DNA of 15,220 nucleotides from JAQCEJ01 sp040881995 (GTDB lineage Bacteria > Planctomycetota > Planctomycetia > Planctomycetales > Planctomycetaceae): positions 1 through 15,220 of the forward strand of contig JBBECD010000200.1 of NCBI GenBank assembly GCA_040881995.1, in the 5' to 3' direction. The notes beneath the pieces are model-generated. The model did not search any database. It saw only the letters and a list, made by a program, of their open reading frames with translations, and had not been told where the DNA came from. Positions 1-7,625 of the stretch are shown here, piece by piece. The first letter of the stretch is position 1. Each line of letters begins with the position of its first letter. Made by a program: the position numbers and the translations under genes.

Positions 1-49
1 CTCAAATCAACAATCCAAGCCAACCCCACTTTTTAAGCCTGACACAGCA

Positions 50-1477
50 CTAGATAATTCTTAAATCATCCACCATTGCACAGCGGCGGACGCGCGTGAA
101 CGTCATCGGGTTGGTAATTCCTTCACCCGTCGGCGTGGCGATGCTGTACGATAGATATCCTTCGCCGCCTAGTCCCAGACCCGCCATACAGGGGCCGTTC
201 TTGATGAACAGCGTCGTGTCCATCAGTTTGCCCATCGTCGACATGTTCCGCACGTTGCGGCTGTGAATCAGACTCGTGTGCCGGTAGTTGTGCTCGTATT
301 CGTGTGCCCGCTCAATCGCTTCCTGCACGTTGCGGCAACGGACGAACGGGACGAACGGCATCATCTGCTCTTCGGGAACGAACGGATTGTTGACGTCGGT
401 CTCGCCGTATAGCAGATCGGTTCCCGGGGGAATGCGGATGCCGATCATTTCGCCGAGCACGTGTGTGTCTTTGCCGACGAGGTCGCGGTTGAGGACGGCG
501 TGTCCCCCCGGTTCCTTTGACGGAGAAAACGCGAGTTTTGTCAATGCTGCGATTTGATCGTCGCTGAGCCGATAACCTCCGTTGCGTCCCATCGCGTCCA
601 TCAATTGATCGAAGATCGCATCGACGGCGAAGACTTCTTTCTCGCCGATGCACAGCAGGTTGTTGTCGTACGCTCCTCCCTTGACGATCGAGCGAGCGGC
701 GTTTTCGATGTCGGCGGTCTCGTCGACCACCACCGGCGGATTTCCCGGACCGGCGACGATCGCCCGTTTGCGACTAGCAAGAGCCGCGCGGGCCACTCCC
801 GGGCCACCAGTGACGCACAGCAACCGCACGCCGCGATGATTGAAAATCTGCTCGGCGGTTTCGAGCGTCGGCTGCTCGACGATGGTGATCACGTTTTCGA
901 TGCCGATCGCCTTGTGAATCGCCTTGTTGAACTGGCGAACTCCCTCGCACGCAATGCGAGCGCCGCCAGGATGCGGATTGACGACCAGCGTGTTTCCTCC
1001 CGCGACCATGCTGACCACGTTGCCGGCGAGCGTGGGGAGCGAATGCGTCACCGGCGTGATGGCCCCAATCACGCCGAACGGAGCATACTCGGTGACGGTT
1101 AAACCGTGATCGCCGCTCTGGGCGTCGGTCCGCATGAATTCGACGCCAGGGACGAGTTTGACGATCGTCAGCTTTTCGATCTTGTGATCGAGCCGGCCGA
1201 TTTTCGTTTCTTCGAGTTCCATCCGCCCCCATTCTTCGGACTTGGCGTTACACATCTGCTTGACGATTTCGACGATCTGCACCCGATGCGAGACGGGCGA
1301 ATCCTGCAGTTCGCGGAATGCCGCCCTCGCCGCGTCGACCGCCTGGTCGACCGAGCGGAACACGCCCCAGTCGCCGTCGCGGTGCTGCGGCGCACTCTTC
1401 GCCGCGGGATACGGCTGCCGTAGCTTCGATAGCACTTCTTCCACAACCTGACGGATGGCTTGTTCGGTCGCTTGCAT
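50..1477 (-). CDS. CoA-acylating aldehyde dehydrogenase of a microcompartment (PduP/EutE family)
   Basis: 475 residues. The family oxidises an aldehyde to acyl-CoA with NAD+ and CoA inside a microcompartment; in planctomycete loci the substrate is thought to derive from lactaldehyde. The catalytic cysteine is C276 in the motif NNLLCIGEKE, preceded by the family signature AGPGNPP (242-248). The Rossmann-type region and the segment APFGVIGAITPVTH (132-145) are intact. Residues 1-19 form a short amphipathic helix (QAIRQVVEEVLSKL) followed by a Pro/Ala-rich linker at about 21-31, the layout of an encapsulation peptide that docks cargo to shell proteins. The start is supported by AAGGTGA seven bases before the ATG. 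It is the last gene of the operon visible here, 179 bp after the BMC-P gene; the operon probably continues beyond the left edge. Family assignment is firm; the exact aldehyde (propionaldehyde or acetaldehyde) is inferred from context. Confidence 0.95.
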   Translation of the reverse strand: MQATEQAIRQVVEEVLSKLRQPYPAAKSAPQHRDGDWGVFRSVDQAVDAARAAFRELQDSPVSHRVQIVEIVKQMCNAKSEEWGRMELEETKIGRLDHKIEKLTIVKLVPGVEFMRTDAQSGDHGLTVTEYAPFGVIGAITPVTHSLPTLAGNVVSMVAGGNTLVVNPHPGGARIACEGVRQFNKAIHKAIGIENVITIVEQPTLETAEQIFNHRGVRLLCVTGGPGVARAALASRKRAIVAGPGNPPVVVDETADIENAARSIVKGGAYDNNLLCIGEKEVFAVDAIFDQLMDAMGRNGGYRLSDDQIAALTKLAFSPSKEPGGHAVLNRDLVGKDTHVLGEMIGIRIPPGTDLLYGETDVNNPFVPEEQMMPFVPFVRCRNVQEAIERAHEYEHNYRHTSLIHSRNVRNMSTMGKLMDTTLFIKNGPCMAGLGLGGEGYLSYSIATPTGEGITNPMTFTRVRRCAMVDDLRII

Positions 1478-1497
1478 GCTTGGTTCACCTTATCGAT

Positions 1498-1656
1498 TTG
1501 CCCGCCTGAGCGGGGGATTGTTCGCGAGGGATTTGCATTTTTGTGACGGATCGGGAGATGGGGGGATAGGGAGATGGGGAGTTATTTTTCTTTTGCCCTA
1601 TCTCCCCATCACCCTATCTCCCCATCACCCTATCTCCCTATCACTATGTTCTGTAT
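1498..1656. repeat. Inverted low-complexity repeat (GGGGAGAT / ATCTCCCC family)
   Basis: Between the aldehyde dehydrogenase and BMC-P genes. Purine-rich units of the type GGGAGATGGGG lie at 1553-1580. Pyrimidine-rich complements of the type CCCTATCTCCCCATCA lie at 1596-1642 in about three copies. The two halves can fold into an imperfect hairpin around an AT-rich loop (1581-1595). The same unit recurs as a clean tandem array upstream of recQ (15137-15176). A small hairpin (CCCGC/GCGGG) lies at the ALDH-proximal end. No gene is visible in the gap. Confidence 0.75.
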
Positions 1657-1971
1657 TCATCCACCGTGCGTTTTATAGACGATGTTCGCGCCAACCTGGA
1701 CGGTGTCGACGATGCCGATGATCGCCGTGTCGACCGGCAGCGATTTCGTTTCGGGCGTAAAGCGGGCGCTCGAACCCTGCACGCAAAGGACGACCTCCCC
1801 TTCGCCGGCCCCGACGGTGTCGACGGTGACGAACGTCCGTCCGGTCGGTTTGAGTTCGCTTTTGTCTTGTTCGTTGACGCGCAGCGGTTCGACGATGAGC
1901 AGCTTCTGGCCGATTATCGATTCCACCTTTTGCGTGGAGACGATACTTCCGGTGATGCGGGCTAGAAACAT
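1657..1971 (-). CDS. BMC-P pentameric vertex shell protein (EutN/CcmL family)
   Basis: 104 residues. EutN/CcmL proteins form pentamers that cap the vertices of the polyhedral shell. The sequence begins MFLARITGSIVSTQK and contains LLIVEPL (24-30), GAGEGEVVLCVQGSSAR (54-70) and a C-terminal IIGIVDTV (84-91), all typical of the single-domain family, whose members are about 90-105 residues. A longer in-frame start at 2019 exists, but its 16 extra residues are translated intergenic repeat, so the internal ATG at 1971 is chosen. That ATG has no clear Shine-Dalgarno. It lies 59 bp after the acetate kinase stop. Planctomycete loci usually carry three such genes; only one is inside this window. Confidence 0.93.
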   Translation of the reverse strand: MFLARITGSIVSTQKVESIIGQKLLIVEPLRVNEQDKSELKPTGRTFVTVDTVGAGEGEVVLCVQGSSARFTPETKSLPVDTAIIGIVDTVQVGANIVYKTHGG

Positions 1972-1983
1972 GGGGGGCTCAGT

Positions 1984-2009
1984 TGAAGGATGAAGGATGA
2001 AGGATGAAA
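1984..2009 (+). repeat. GGATGAA heptamer repeat tract
   Basis: About three and a half tandem copies of TGAAGGA lie between the acetate kinase stop and the BMC-P start. It belongs to the GGATGAA heptamer family found elsewhere in the window, but here lacks the terminal box GGATGAGTCAGA. On the coding strand it lies in the leader of the BMC-P gene. Confidence 0.85.
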
Positions 2010-2030
2010 GTTGCTCCATCCCGATAACTT

Positions 2031-3224
<1,194 letters not shown>

Positions 3225-3495
3225 GACAGAATTCCGTTCTCTTCGGACACGTCTTGCATTTTTCTCCCTCTCCCTCTGGGAGAGGGTCGGGGTGAGGGGG
3301 CTTTTCGAAGGATGAGGGATGAAGGCTGAAGGATGAGTCAGAGAAAGACAATGCAATGAATTTCTCCCCTCTGACTCATCCTTCATCCCTCCGCCTTCAT
3401 CCTTTTCTTTAAAGGCACCCTCATCCGGCCTGCGGCCACCTTCTCCTAGGGGGAGAAGGGTAAGAACCCTCGCTTGCGCTTCGGGCTAGTAGACG
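3225..3495. other. Repeat-packed 271-bp gap between acetate kinase and BMC-H genes
   Basis: No gene. Four repeat types are stacked here. (1) A hairpin with arms CCCTCTCCC/GGGAGAGGG and a 3-base loop (3266-3286). (2) Two head-on copies of the GGATGAA family at 3307-3343 (+) and 3369-3408 (-), each ending in GGATGAGTCAGA; their 17-bp arms 3327-3343 and 3369-3385 are perfectly complementary around a 25-base loop. (3) A hairpin with arms CCTTCTCC/GGAGAAGG (3439-3459), preceded by the palindrome GGCCTGCGGCC. (4) The element ACCCTCGCTTGCGCTTCGGG (3467-3486). None has a U-tract typical of an intrinsic terminator on the operon strand. Confidence 0.85.
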
Positions 3496-3810
3496 TTACA
3501 TAAAGTAGTTCATCAAGTTCTGATCGGGGCGGGCGATGATGTGCGAACTGATGAGGTCGCCCACTTTCGACGCGGCACTCGCGCCGGCGTCGACCGCTGC
3601 GCGAACCGAGCCGACGTCCCCTTGAATCACCGTGGTGATGTAGGCGCCGCCGATGGAAATTTGCTTGACGAGTTTTACGTTCGCGGCCTTAAGCATGGCA
3701 TCCGCGGCTTCAATCTGGGCGACGAGCCCTTTGGTTTCGATCAATCCAATTGCTTCCACGCTGGTATTCCTTATCGTTGCAGAACGTTGCTTTGACGTTG
3801 TTTCAGCCAT
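3496..3810 (-). CDS. BMC-H hexameric shell protein with N-terminal extension
   Basis: 104 residues, one BMC domain (Pfam BMC, PF00936, by recognition). Such proteins tile as hexamers to form the facets of the shell, with a central pore for metabolites. Residues 18-98 match the domain: VEAIGLIETKGLVAQIEAAD, then GDVGSVRAAVDAGASAASKVG. The likely pore loop is SIGGAY (52-57). Compared with its neighbour it has about 14 extra, Ser/Thr/Lys/Arg-rich residues at the N-terminus (AETTSKQRSATIRNTS) and a short hydrophobic C-terminus (NYFM). The ATG at 3810 has no clear Shine-Dalgarno. The gene starts 36 bp after the other BMC-H gene, which suggests co-transcription. Confidence 0.96.
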   Translation of the reverse strand: MAETTSKQRSATIRNTSVEAIGLIETKGLVAQIEAADAMLKAANVKLVKQISIGGAYITTVIQGDVGSVRAAVDAGASAASKVGDLISSHIIARPDQNLMNYFM

Positions 3811-3846
3811 ATTACATTTTCAATGTCGCTGGTTTGTCGGCGTCGG

Positions 3847-4140
3847 CTACTTCGCGGGTTTTGGTGCCGGCAAAACGCTGATGAGTTCTTCATGCGGACG
3901 CGGAATCACCTGCACGCTGACAACTTCACCGATCTTGCTGGCGGCACTGGCGCCGGCATCGACGGCGGCTTTCACCGCGGCGACGTCGCCGACGACGAAC
4001 GCGGTCACCAAACCGCTGCCGATTTTTTCCCAGCCGACCATCTGCACGTTCGCCGATTTCAGCATGGCGTCGCACGCTTCGATCAGACACACCAACCCCT
4101 TGGTTTCGATCATTCCGAGTGCTTCCATCGCCTTGGCCAT
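3847..4140 (-). CDS. BMC-H hexameric shell protein
   Basis: 97 residues, one BMC domain of canonical length: MEALGMIETKGLVCLIEACD, then GDVAAVKAAVDAGASAASKIG and the end strand VIPRPHEEL. The likely pore loop is KIGSGL (39-44), different in charge and bulk from SIGGAY in the second BMC-H, so the two hexamers probably differ in pore selectivity. The C-terminus is Pro/Lys/Ala-rich (PAPKPAK). The start is well supported by GGGAG nine bases before the ATG. Being the first shell gene after PduL and having the better ribosome site, it may be the major facet protein; this is inference. Confidence 0.97.
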   Translation of the reverse strand: MAKAMEALGMIETKGLVCLIEACDAMLKSANVQMVGWEKIGSGLVTAFVVGDVAAVKAAVDAGASAASKIGEVVSVQVIPRPHEELISVLPAPKPAK

Positions 4141-4246
4141 GTTTTTCTTCTCCCATTTCGTTGCCGAGTTTTCGGCGTTGCGTTAAATACCGCCTGGGTC
4201 TAGTGTGATCGGTCGCCGGGCGGCATCTGGGCCGAACACGTTTGTC

Positions 4247-4407
4247 AATGACTAATGACTAATGACTAATGACTAATGACTAATGACTAACGAATGACCA
4301 AATCCCAATGACTAATGACTAATGACGACGTCGCGCCAAAATTTCTTTCCCACAACTATTTGAGCATTCGTCATTGGGATTTCTTAGTCATTAGGCCTTA
4401 GTCATTC
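4247..4407. repeat. AATGACT heptamer tandem repeats with inverted copies
   Basis: In the 267-bp gap between pduL and the BMC-H gene. Six perfect copies of AATGACT run from 4247 to 4288; two more plus a partial copy lie at 4307-4327. Reverse-complement units (AGTCATT) occur at 4384-4405, up to the pduL stop codon. AATCCCAATGAC at 4301-4312 pairs exactly with 4370-4381, so the tract can fold on itself. The unit carries stop triplets in all three frames when repeated. The rest of the gap (4141-4246) holds only the ribosome site of the BMC-H gene. Confidence 0.9.
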
Positions 4408-5118
4408 TTAATGCTTGCAGGCACATTTTTCCGGTTTGATTAACTCGACGTGCGTTGCGCGGTCGAGATTGACGGCATTGCCTTCGTCGGTGTCGAGATG
4501 CACTTCGAGCCTCACTTCTTTCGAGGCGCGCACGACGACTTCATCGAGAATCGTGGTGCAGCCCGGCGAATGGACTTTCAGTTGCAGGCGGTCGCCGTTC
4601 CGGCATTTGAAATAGTCGAGATCGTCGGGCCCCATGTGAACGTGCCGCATCGCGCGGATGACTCCCGACGGGAGTTCGATCACTCCCTTCGGTCCGACGA
4701 GCACGCAGCCGGGGGTGCCGGCGAGATCGCCGCTGATTTTCACGGGCAGATCGATGCCGAGCGAAATGCCGTCGGTGAAGGCGAGTTCGACTTGCGACGC
4801 ACCGCGGCAGGGGCCGAGCACGCGGACATTGGCGATCATCCGCAAGCGGGGGCCGACGACGGCGACGGTTTCATTCGCGGCGAAATAACCTTCCTGATAG
4901 AGCGGCTTAAAGACGGTCAGTTGCGAACCGGCGCCGAACAGCACTTCGACGTGTTCCTGCGAGAGATGCACGTGCCGGGCCGAGATGTTGACCATCAGTG
5001 GGTTGGGTTGTTCCGATCGTCGGCCGACCGGGCCGTCGAATCGTCCCGATAACACTTCGCGCACGACGCGTTCGACGTCGCCGCGGGAGAGCCGGGTGGG
5101 GGTTGCCAGTTGTGACAT
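4408..5118 (-). CDS. pduL: PduL-type phosphotransacylase of a microcompartment
   Basis: 236 residues, the usual PduL length. The enzyme converts acyl-CoA plus phosphate to acyl-phosphate plus CoA, recycling the CoA used by the aldehyde dehydrogenase in the lumen. It is unrelated to Pta. Metal-site residues of the family are visible: the HVH motifs at 49-51 (NISARHVHLS) and 159-161 (RHVHMGPDD), E111 in VELAF, and H207 in HLDTDEGNA. Residues 8-25 (TRLSRGDVERVVREVLSG) form an amphipathic helix followed by a Gly/Pro/Arg linker, a likely encapsulation peptide. The C-terminus ends in KCACKH, a small Cys/His cluster. The start has AGG about ten bases upstream. Direct AATGACT-type repeats begin right after its stop codon. 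Confidence 0.97.
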   Translation of the reverse strand: MSQLATPTRLSRGDVERVVREVLSGRFDGPVGRRSEQPNPLMVNISARHVHLSQEHVEVLFGAGSQLTVFKPLYQEGYFAANETVAVVGPRLRMIANVRVLGPCRGASQVELAFTDGISLGIDLPVKISGDLAGTPGCVLVGPKGVIELPSGVIRAMRHVHMGPDDLDYFKCRNGDRLQLKVHSPGCTTILDEVVVRASKEVRLEVHLDTDEGNAVNLDRATHVELIKPEKCACKH

Positions 5119-5204
5119 TGTTGTTGAACCTGTTCGACGCTATATAAGTGTTGCAAATCACACTGGCGGACAAGCCGCCAGTGGCACCCAAGGCTAATAT
5201 GAAT
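5119..5204 (-). promoter_or_regulatory. pduL leader with palindromic hairpin and possible -10 element
   Basis: 86 bp between the DeoR stop and the pduL start. It contains a perfect 9-bp hairpin CACTGGCGG/CCGCCAGTG (5161-5183) with a 5-base loop. On the minus strand this is followed by TTGCAACACTTATATAG. TATATA (about 5141-5147) could be a -10 box, but no good -35 lies 16-18 bp upstream, so an own promoter is uncertain. There is no U-tract after the hairpin, so read-through from the regulator gene is possible. Confidence 0.35.
5159..5187. repeat. Palindromic repeat CACTGGCGG-CCGCCAGTG, copy 1
   Basis: A near-identical 29-bp copy in opposite orientation lies at 10026-10054, after argF; on one strand the two differ at a single base near the end. 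Each copy is itself a hairpin of 9 bp with loop ACAAG/CTTGT. The two copies sit in unrelated operons, so this is a dispersed genomic element rather than a gene-specific control site. Confidence 0.8.
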
Positions 5205-5963
5205 TCATTCCTCTTTCACGACCGTCACTTGCACGCCGTGGGACTTTAAGATCTCTTGCCATTCTTCGCTAATGCCATCGTCGACGACGGCGTGATGGAC
5301 TGCCGACAGCGGGCAGAGATGGGCTAAGGCCGAGTGGCCGAATTTGCTGCTGTCGCAGACGGCGATGACTTCTTCGGCACACTCCATCATCTTGCGTTCG
5401 GTTTCTACCAAGAGCGAGTTGCTATTGTACAATCCCATTTCGTTAACGCCGCCGACGCTCATCACCAGTCGGCGTGCATGAATTCCATCCAGGGCCGAGG
5501 TTGCCATCGAACCGAGCGCCACGCCGGTTTTCGGGTACAAGTATCCGCCGATCACAATCAGTTCGATCGACGGCTGATTGATTAGTAAATTGACGATCGG
5601 CATCGAGTTGGTCACGACCTGCAACGGCTTGCCGATGAGCCGGCGGGCCACTTCCAGGGTGGTTGTTCCTCCATCGAGCAAAACCGTTTCTCCCGGTTGA
5701 ATCAGATCGGCGACCGCTTTGGCGATGCGTTGCTTCTGCGGATAACTGCGCGTCCGCCGTTCTTCCAGGGCCGTTAACGAATCGCCGATGTAACTGGCAC
5801 CGCCTCGCGTGCGGCGAATCTGTCCGATGTTGTCGAGGTATTCGAGATCGCGGCGGATCGTCGATTCGCTCGAGCCGATGGCGTCGACCAGTTCTTGCAG
5901 CGAGACAAACCCCTTCTGTTCGACCACATGGAGGATATTCTGCCGTCGTTCATCGAGAAGCAT
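5205..5963 (-). CDS. DeoR-family transcriptional regulator of the microcompartment operon
   Basis: 252 residues from the chosen start. Typical DeoR layout: an N-terminal winged helix-turn-helix beginning MLLDERRQNIL with the recognition helix ESTIRRDL (about 38-45), then a sugar-phosphate-sensing domain with LLDGGTTTLEVARRL, VTNSMPIVNLL, VIGGYLYPKTG and CDSSKFGHSALAHLCPL. DeoR proteins usually repress sugar catabolic operons and are released by a phosphorylated sugar; the ligand here is unknown and may come from fucose or rhamnose breakdown. An in-frame ATG at 6053 with GGTGAG close ahead would add 30 residues unlike any DeoR N-terminus, so 5963 is preferred, but the longer form cannot be excluded. 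It is the first gene of the operon, 86 bp before pduL. Confidence 0.93.
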   Translation of the reverse strand: MLLDERRQNILHVVEQKGFVSLQELVDAIGSSESTIRRDLEYLDNIGQIRRTRGGASYIGDSLTALEERRTRSYPQKQRIAKAVADLIQPGETVLLDGGTTTLEVARRLIGKPLQVVTNSMPIVNLLINQPSIELIVIGGYLYPKTGVALGSMATSALDGIHARRLVMSVGGVNEMGLYNSNSLLVETERKMMECAEEVIAVCDSSKFGHSALAHLCPLSAVHHAVVDDGISEEWQEILKSHGVQVTVVKEE

Positions 5964-6094
5964 GGGCACGGCCTGAAAGCCTCCGTGAAGAAATTGCGTC
6001 TTGCTGACAACTCGCCCCATGCGTTCCGTCACGAACCACGAGTAAAACTTCATCCACTCTCACCACAATACCACCCTCACGAAGCAATTCAACC

Positions 6095-6150
6095 GAAAAC
6101 CATCATTATTTTTCAAAATATGTCAAATTATTCCATAATATACCACAATA
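6095..6150 (-). promoter_or_regulatory. Putative promoter/operator region of the BMC operon
   Basis: The most AT-rich block near the DeoR gene. It contains a 5-bp inverted repeat ATTAT-TCC-ATAAT at 6127-6139, a size and place suitable for a DeoR-type operator, and TTGACA on the minus strand at about 6120-6125. No good -10 box lies 16-18 bp downstream of that TTGACA; TATATT lies beside the inverted repeat instead. It is therefore a candidate control region only. Confidence 0.3.
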
Positions 6151-6255
6151 GATGACGGATAATAACCTCAAACTGTGACTCTTTTTGGCCGATCATGACA
6201 GCTTGCCCGCACTTCGTGGGGAAGAATTGACGGCCGTTGGCACGATCAATAGGAC

Positions 6256-6274
6256 GGTCAGGCTTTGCCTGGCC
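6256..6274. other. Short hairpin in the divergent region
   Basis: Arms GGTCAGGC and GCCTGGCC with loop TTT, eight pairs including one G-T. No U-tract follows on either strand, so it is not a classical terminator. Its role is unknown. Confidence 0.4.
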
Positions 6275-6523
6275 CGATCGTCTTACCAGAACCGCATAAC
6301 CCGATGGACTTTACGACGAGATTAGCTGTGAAGTCAGCATCGTATCGGTCATGAGAGGGAAGGGCTTGATCGATGCGGCTTCAGGCGGTCTGCGCGACCT
6401 GGTTCGCGGCCCGTTGCAGTTTTTACCATACTTTTTCTTTGGAAGCGGAACTCCACCGATACGAATCGGGGGAACTCGGCCGCGGTTTCACATGTCTGAA
6501 CCGGTTTCATGCCGGTGCGATTG

Positions 6524-6551
6524 TTGACTCGCCAACTCCGTGGTCTACAAT
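6524..6551 (+). promoter_or_regulatory. Sigma70-like promoter for argB
   Basis: TTGACT (6524-6529) and TACAAT (6546-6551) are separated by 16 bp, close to the sigma70 consensus. Transcription would begin at about 6558, giving a leader of about 60 bases before the GTG start of argB. Start codons at 6373 and 6550 would lie upstream of, or inside, this promoter and could not be used from it. Confidence 0.55.
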
Positions 6552-6618
6552 GCGTTCTTCGTGCGGCGGGGTACTTGCGTTATCCATTTCATTAAGAGGA
6601 ATCAACGAGCGTTTCATC

Positions 6619-7494
6619 GTGGACGAAGCCATTCGCAAAGCCAATGTGTTGATTGAAGCGCTCGGTTGGATCCGCCGGTTTCGGGGCAAATACGTCGTTA
6701 TCAAGCTCGGCGGAAGTGCCCTCGAAGAGACCGAAGCGGTCCGCAGCCTGCTGACCGACGTGATCTTTATGGAAGCGGTCGGCATGAAGCCGATCCTGAT
6801 TCACGGCGGGGGCAAGGCGATCAATCAGGCGATGAAAACGTCGGGAATCACGCCGCGGTTCATTCAGGGGAGGCGCTACACCGACGAAGCAACGCTTGAG
6901 ATCGTGGCCCGCGTGCTTGCCGGCGAAATCTGCGGTTCGCTCGTGGAAGAAATCGAACGGCAAGGAGGAAAAGCCCGCGGATTAAGCTATTTAACCGATA
7001 ACTGCCTGATCGCCGAAAAGCTGCTCCTCCCCGCGGAAGGGGGTGAGCCGCTCGATCTGGGATTTGTCGGCCAGGTGATTGACCTGAATCGCGACGTCAT
7101 CGAAACAACCTGCCGCGGCGGAATGATACCGGTCATCCCCTCCGTCGCGATGGATTGCGCGGGGCAGAAGTATAACGTCAACGCAGACACGGCGGCGGCC
7201 GCGGTGGCTCGGCTGCTCAAGGCGGAAAAGCTGGTGTTTTTGAGCGACGTTCCCGGTATTTTCCGCGACAAGAAGAATCCCGCGACGTTGATTTCTCACT
7301 TAACGGTGCGTTCCTGCCGCGAGTTGATCGCCGACGGCACAATCGACGCAGGGATGATTCCCAAAGTGGAAGCAGCGCTCGAGGCGTTGGAAGTCGGCGT
7401 GTCGAAGGTGCACGTCGTCGACGCGGCCATGCCGCATTCGGTGCTGCTGGAAATCTATTCCGACCGCGGGATTGGGACGGAGATCGTCCGATAG
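6619..7494 (+). CDS. argB: Acetylglutamate kinase
   Basis: 291 residues from a GTG start. It phosphorylates N-acetylglutamate, the second step of arginine synthesis, in the cytoplasm. Amino-acid kinase motifs: VVIKLGGSAL (26-35), ILIHGGGKAI (59-68), FIQGRRYTDEATLEIV, YNVNADTAAAAVARLL, LVFLSDVPGIF. Residues 1-24 (VDEAIRKANVLIEALGWIRRFRGK) match the N-terminal helix of hexameric, arginine-inhibited kinases, so feedback inhibition is likely. The frame is open back to 6373, but those 82 residues match nothing in the family and a good promoter lies inside them. GTG 6619 is chosen by N-terminal similarity; the AAGAGGA at 6594-6600 is 18 bases away, so start support from the ribosome site is weak. 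First gene of an argB-argD-argF cluster. Confidence 0.93.
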   Translation: MDEAIRKANVLIEALGWIRRFRGKYVVIKLGGSALEETEAVRSLLTDVIFMEAVGMKPILIHGGGKAINQAMKTSGITPRFIQGRRYTDEATLEIVARVLAGEICGSLVEEIERQGGKARGLSYLTDNCLIAEKLLLPAEGGEPLDLGFVGQVIDLNRDVIETTCRGGMIPVIPSVAMDCAGQKYNVNADTAAAAVARLLKAEKLVFLSDVPGIFRDKKNPATLISHLTVRSCRELIADGTIDAGMIPKVEAALEALEVGVSKVHVVDAAMPHSVLLEIYSDRGIGTEIVR

Positions 7495-7508
7495 AATGGA
7501 TAATCGAC

Positions 7509-7566
7509 AATTGATAATGGACAATGGATGAGAATTGTTTTCGTTATCCATTGTCCATTATCAATT
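7509..7566. repeat. Perfect 21-bp inverted repeat between argB and argD
   Basis: Arms at 7509-7529 and 7546-7566 are perfectly complementary over 21 bp, built from units like TTGATAATGGACAATGGAT, around a 16-base loop. It begins 14 bp after the argB stop. No U-tract follows the second arm, so it is not a standard terminator; it could stabilise or cleave the argB-argD transcript. A second related unit (TTATCAA) continues to 7572. Confidence 0.9.
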
Positions 7567-7625
7567 ATCAATTTACTATCGGTTCGAGGGGAATGTCTTC
7601 ATTTGAAGTGAAAAGGAGACGGAAC

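Larger units (their letters stand above)
5964..6618. other. Divergent intergenic region between the DeoR gene and argB
   Basis: About 655 bp without a recognisable gene. It holds an AT-rich block at 6095-6150, a hairpin at 6256-6274 (GGTCAGGC/GCCTGGCC with one G-T pair, loop TTT), a small ACCGG/CCGGT hairpin at 6500-6516, and the argB promoter candidate at 6524-6551. An open frame running from 6373 into argB has no resemblance to kinase N-termini and is crossed by that promoter. No tRNA or small-gene signal was seen. Confidence 0.6.

Noticed and set aside
3225..3386. N-terminal extension of the acetate kinase (from the ATG at 3386)
   Set aside because: The 54 residues (with text such as LTPTLSQRERE) are translated dispersed repeats; the true AckA N-terminus is MKILVANLGS.
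4247..4327. CRISPR array
   Set aside because: The units are 7 bp, directly tandem, without spacers and without cas genes nearby.
6373..6618. N-terminal extension of ArgB
   Set aside because: No similarity to kinase N-termini, and a good promoter lies within it.
5964..6618. tRNA or riboswitch in the divergent region
   Set aside because: No cloverleaf arms, T-loop sequence or known riboswitch core could be found by eye; only short hairpins.
7495..7580. Intrinsic terminator after argB
   Set aside because: The stem is long but no U-tract follows it, and argD lies just downstream with its own strong ribosome site.
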